A stretch of 64,000 nt of DNA from Murimonas intestini. Its GTDB lineage: Bacteria; Bacillota; Clostridia; Lachnospirales; Lachnospiraceae. The stretch is taken from assembly GCF_024622195.1 (NCBI RefSeq), contig NZ_JANKBI010000002.1:372001-436000 (forward strand), in the 5' to 3' direction. Numbering within the stretch: the first letter of the stretch is position 1; each line of letters opens with the position of its first letter. The position numbers and the translations under genes are program-made. The notes under the pieces are model-generated. The model did not search any database. It saw only the letters and a program-made list of their open reading frames with translations, and had not been told where the DNA came from. Below, piece by piece: positions 61,643-64,000 of the stretch.

Positions 61643-62671
61643 ATGGACAGGGCTAAAAATGAGATTTTATTGCTTCTGACAGACCGTTGGTGTGACTGGG
61701 AGGCAGGGTATGCGATAGCGGTGGCAAATTCTTTTTCTGATTATGAAGTAAAAACCATAGCTGCGGACTATGATGCAAAGGTATCAATGGGAGGCCTTAA
61801 AACACAGGTTGATTATGTGATTGATGATTATAATGATTTTCACAGTCTGGCCATGGTCATCATACCGGGCGGCCTGTCATGGGAAGAGGACAGCCATGAT
61901 GATATAGCCACCTTTGTAGGGGCGGCAGCCGGACACGGGGTGCGGATAGCGGCGATATGCGGTGCAGCATTCTTTTTGTGCAGCCATGGATTTCTGGATC
62001 ATGTAAAACATACAGGAGATTCGCTGGAATTATTCCAAAGCGCACCTGGATATAGGGGAGCGGATCTTTATATACAGGCACAGGTGGTGACCGATGGGGG
62101 ATTTATCACTGCAAATGAGACTGCAGCAGTTGAGTTCGCATATGAGATTTTTAAAATGCTTGAGGTTGACAGCAAAGAAGAAATGGATATTTGGTACAAT
62201 AATTTTAATCTTGGCGCTGTGTCCTCACCTGTGATTGACCATATCCACGTCACAGTAAGTGATATCGGGAGGGCCGAGCAGTTTTACGACAGGCTGCTGC
62301 CTATGCTTGGTTTTGATTTGTCACTGAAAGAAAAGGATAGTGTGCCGGATCATGAATATCAGATCATAGAATATCATAATAAAAAGTTATCCTTTGGAAT
62401 TGTCAACCAGCGCAGGGAGTATGAAAATGAAAGAGTCAGCAGGAGGAAGGCGGGCGCCCTGCATCACCTGGCTTTCTATGTAAAGAGCAAAAAGAAAGTA
62501 GACGAACTTTTCAAAATGGTGAAAGAGATTTCTGCTGTGATCGTCCATGAACCCCGGTATTACCGGGAATACTGCAAGGATTATTATGCCTTTTTCTTTA
62601 AGGATTCAGAAAATATTGAATATGAAATCGTTAATTTTATGAGGGAAAACAGTTTTCCGGCAGGAAAGTAA
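61643..62671 (+). CDS. DJ-1/PfpI domain fused to a VOC (glyoxalase-like) domain
   Basis: A 342-residue fusion. Residues 1-190 are a DJ-1/PfpI glutaminase-like domain with C106 in the nucleophile elbow (AAICGAAFF) and a nearby Glu at E20 (CDWEAG). Residues about 205-335 are a VOC domain (PVIDHIHVTVSDIGRAEQFY; GALHHLAFYV; SENIEYEIVNF) with metal-ligand His and Glu in the usual places. Either half alone belongs to methylglyoxal or stress-response families, so detoxification of a small aldehyde is possible, but no substrate is certain. GGGAGGGG precedes the ATG. Confidence 0.85.
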   Translation: MDRAKNEILLLLTDRWCDWEAGYAIAVANSFSDYEVKTIAADYDAKVSMGGLKTQVDYVIDDYNDFHSLAMVIIPGGLSWEEDSHDDIATFVGAAAGHGVRIAAICGAAFFLCSHGFLDHVKHTGDSLELFQSAPGYRGADLYIQAQVVTDGGFITANETAAVEFAYEIFKMLEVDSKEEMDIWYNNFNLGAVSSPVIDHIHVTVSDIGRAEQFYDRLLPMLGFDLSLKEKDSVPDHEYQIIEYHNKKLSFGIVNQRREYENERVSRRKAGALHHLAFYVKSKKKVDELFKMVKEISAVIVHEPRYYREYCKDYYAFFFKDSENIEYEIVNFMRENSFPAGK

Positions 62672-62689
62672 ACAGATACGGAGGTTATT

Positions 62690-63355
62690 ATGTTCAAAGC
62701 AGCTATATTTGATTTAGACGGAACTCTTGCAGATACGGTAGATTCCATGGCATACTGCGGGAACAGGGCTTTAAAGGAGCTGGGACTTCCTGAGCAGCCA
62801 TACGAGGAGTATAAGCATTTTGCAGGGGATGGAGTGGATGAGCTGATCAGAAGAGCTCTCGCAGCCGCCGGAGATACAAAATTCGTGCATTTTGACGAAA
62901 TGGGTAAAATTTACAGGGAATATTTCAGCAGGGACTGTATGTATCATGTATTGCCATATGATGGAATCATTGATATGCTAGAAGTGTTAAAAGAAAAAGG
63001 TATAAAAACAGCAGTGCTTTCAAACAAGCCGGATGCCCAGGCTGTTGACGTCATTGAGACATTATTTGGCAAAGGATATTTTGACCACATCCAGGGGCAG
63101 AGGGAAGGGATCCCGAGAAAACCCTCACCGGAAGGTGCATTGGCTATTGCAGAGAAATTTCGGGTAAGGCCCGGGGAATGTCTGTATTTGGGAGATACGG
63201 ACACGGACATGAAGACTGGAAATGCAGCCGGGATGTATACTGTGGGAGTGCTCTGGGGATTTAGGACAAGGGAAGAGCTGGAGAAGAACCATGCTATGAG
63301 CATTGTGGAAAAGCCATGGGAAATTTTGGAATTGGTGAAGAGACAAAATGATTAA
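62690..63355 (+). CDS. HAD-family phosphatase (phosphoglycolate phosphatase-like)
   Basis: A 221-residue HAD hydrolase with a helical cap. Motif I is AIFDLDGTLADT, motif II the Ser in AVLSNKP, motif III the Lys of RKPSPEG, and motif IV GDTDTDMKTG. The closest type is Gph/beta-phosphoglucomutase-like phosphatase. GGAGG precedes the ATG and the gene overlaps the next by 8 bp. Confidence 0.92.
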   Translation: MFKAAIFDLDGTLADTVDSMAYCGNRALKELGLPEQPYEEYKHFAGDGVDELIRRALAAAGDTKFVHFDEMGKIYREYFSRDCMYHVLPYDGIIDMLEVLKEKGIKTAVLSNKPDAQAVDVIETLFGKGYFDHIQGQREGIPRKPSPEGALAIAEKFRVRPGECLYLGDTDTDMKTGNAAGMYTVGVLWGFRTREELEKNHAMSIVEKPWEILELVKRQND

Positions 63356-64000
63356 ATTAATTGCAAGTGATCTAGACGGAACATTATTACAAAACGGCGC
63401 CCAGGATCTGAATCCCGGGACGGCAGAACTGATACATGAACTTACACGGCAGGGCCGGATATTTGTAGCCTCCAGCGGAAGGCAGTATCACAATCTTTGC
63501 CGGCTTTTTGAACCTGTAAAGGATGAGATCGCATTCATATGTGAAAATGGTGCGCTTGTCATGTATAAAGATGAAATAATTGCAAAACATGTGATTGACA
63601 GACAGACCGGACAGGAGATATTAAAGACAGTGGTTGACAGAAAAGGCAGCGAGGCTCTGCTTTCTGGTGTGCATACTTGTTATATCCAGCCTAAAGATCC
63701 GGCGTATCTTGTCCATTTGAGGGATGTAGTGAAAAATGATGTGACAGTTGTAGATGATATTCTGGAGACATCAGAAGATTACCTGAAGATATCAGTATAT
63801 GAAAAGGCGGGTATCAATAATTCAGAAGAATACTGGAAAGAAAAATTTGGTGACAGAGTGACAGTTGTCACTTCAGGTATGGCATGGCTTGATACGGTTC
63901 CAAAGGGGGTCAATAAAGGTACTGCAATGCAGGACCTTATGGAAAAGTTCAATATAAGCAGGGAAGAGTACATGGCATTTGGAGACCACTATAATGATGT
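63348..64000 (+). CDS. Cof-type HAD phosphatase (partial, 3' end outside window)
   Basis: The frame from the ATG at 63348 stays open to the window edge (217 full codons). It begins MIKLIASDLDGTLLQNGAQD with motif I DLDGT, has the Cof-type cap with FVASSGRQYHNL and CENGALVMYKD, and ends with motif IV FGDHYNDV. It is a sugar-phosphate or cofactor phosphatase. The ATG overlaps the end of the preceding HAD gene by 8 bp, so the two are coupled. Confidence 0.9.
   Translation, partial: MIKLIASDLDGTLLQNGAQDLNPGTAELIHELTRQGRIFVASSGRQYHNLCRLFEPVKDEIAFICENGALVMYKDEIIAKHVIDRQTGQEILKTVVDRKGSEALLSGVHTCYIQPKDPAYLVHLRDVVKNDVTVVDDILETSEDYLKISVYEKAGINNSEEYWKEKFGDRVTVVTSGMAWLDTVPKGVNKGTAMQDLMEKFNISREEYMAFGDHYND

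Noticed and set aside
1..64000. CRISPR arrays, rRNA or tRNA operons, transposases and integrases
   Set aside because: No array of regularly spaced repeats, no rRNA or tRNA body and no transposase or integrase motif was seen in any frame.

Overview
This 64 kb window looks like the chromosome of an anaerobic, spore-lineage Firmicute, most likely a gut Lachnospiraceae (Clostridium cluster XIVa). The signs are an Rrf2-iscS-iscU-mnmA cluster, a secG-rnr-smpB-ssrA cluster, a SpoVB-type flippase, strong AGGAGG ribosome sites, sigma-A style promoters, and many ABC sugar importers with YesMN or LacI control. Genus is an inference. No mobile-element transposase, rRNA, tRNA or CRISPR array was seen.

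Layout. 1-5.5 kb: a partial SpoVB-like flippase facing left, then iron-sulfur and tRNA thiolation genes and a PHP histidinol phosphatase. 5.7-8.9 kb: glycolysis (gap, pgk, tpiA); gpmI follows at 20.8 kb. 9.1-19.3 kb: a glycan-use locus, with a YesM/YesN two-component system facing left and a divergent ABC importer plus GH43 and GH95 hydrolases. 19.4-26.7 kb: hom, gpmI, secG, rnr, smpB and tmRNA. 26.8-27.8 kb: a leftward zinc polyol-type dehydrogenase. 28.4-46.0 kb: one very long catabolic operon of 16 genes, from a LacI regulator to three tandem TIM-barrel genes. 46.1-48.4 kb: two tandemly duplicated amidase-SPOR genes and a ferritin-like protein. 48.6-51.8 kb: glnS and a MocR-type regulator. 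51.9-54.7 kb: an OYE-type reductase divergent from a TetR gene. 54.8-57.1 kb: an acidic membrane protein, azlDC and a YdcF-like protein. 57.1-57.6 kb: a 410 bp imperfect palindrome. 57.7-61.4 kb: DUF4867, an isomerase and xylulokinase. 61.6-64 kb: a DJ-1/VOC fusion and two HAD phosphatases, the last cut by the window end.

The most intriguing region is the 28-46 kb operon. It carries the same family set as an inositol operon (PfkB kinase, class II aldolase, ALDH, Gfo/Idh/MocA dehydrogenases, IolE/IolI-like barrels) but no IolD or IolB. In their place it has an enolase-superfamily dehydratase, an HpcH/HpaI aldolase, an L-fucose-isomerase-like protein and a protein of unknown family. The last of its three TIM barrels has lost the recognisable metal ligands. 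The operon may encode an undescribed oxidative route for a glycoside, polyol or sugar acid; its substrate cannot be read from sequence alone.

Non-coding structure also stands out. Three copies of a dispersed hairpin element lie at 15.2, 27.9 and 54.0 kb; the shortest looks like an exact 82 bp deletion between TCGCG repeats. There is the large palindrome at 57.1-57.6 kb, and hairpins directly after both sugar-binding protein genes. There are several candidate operators, and a possible small RNA next to the histidine kinase.
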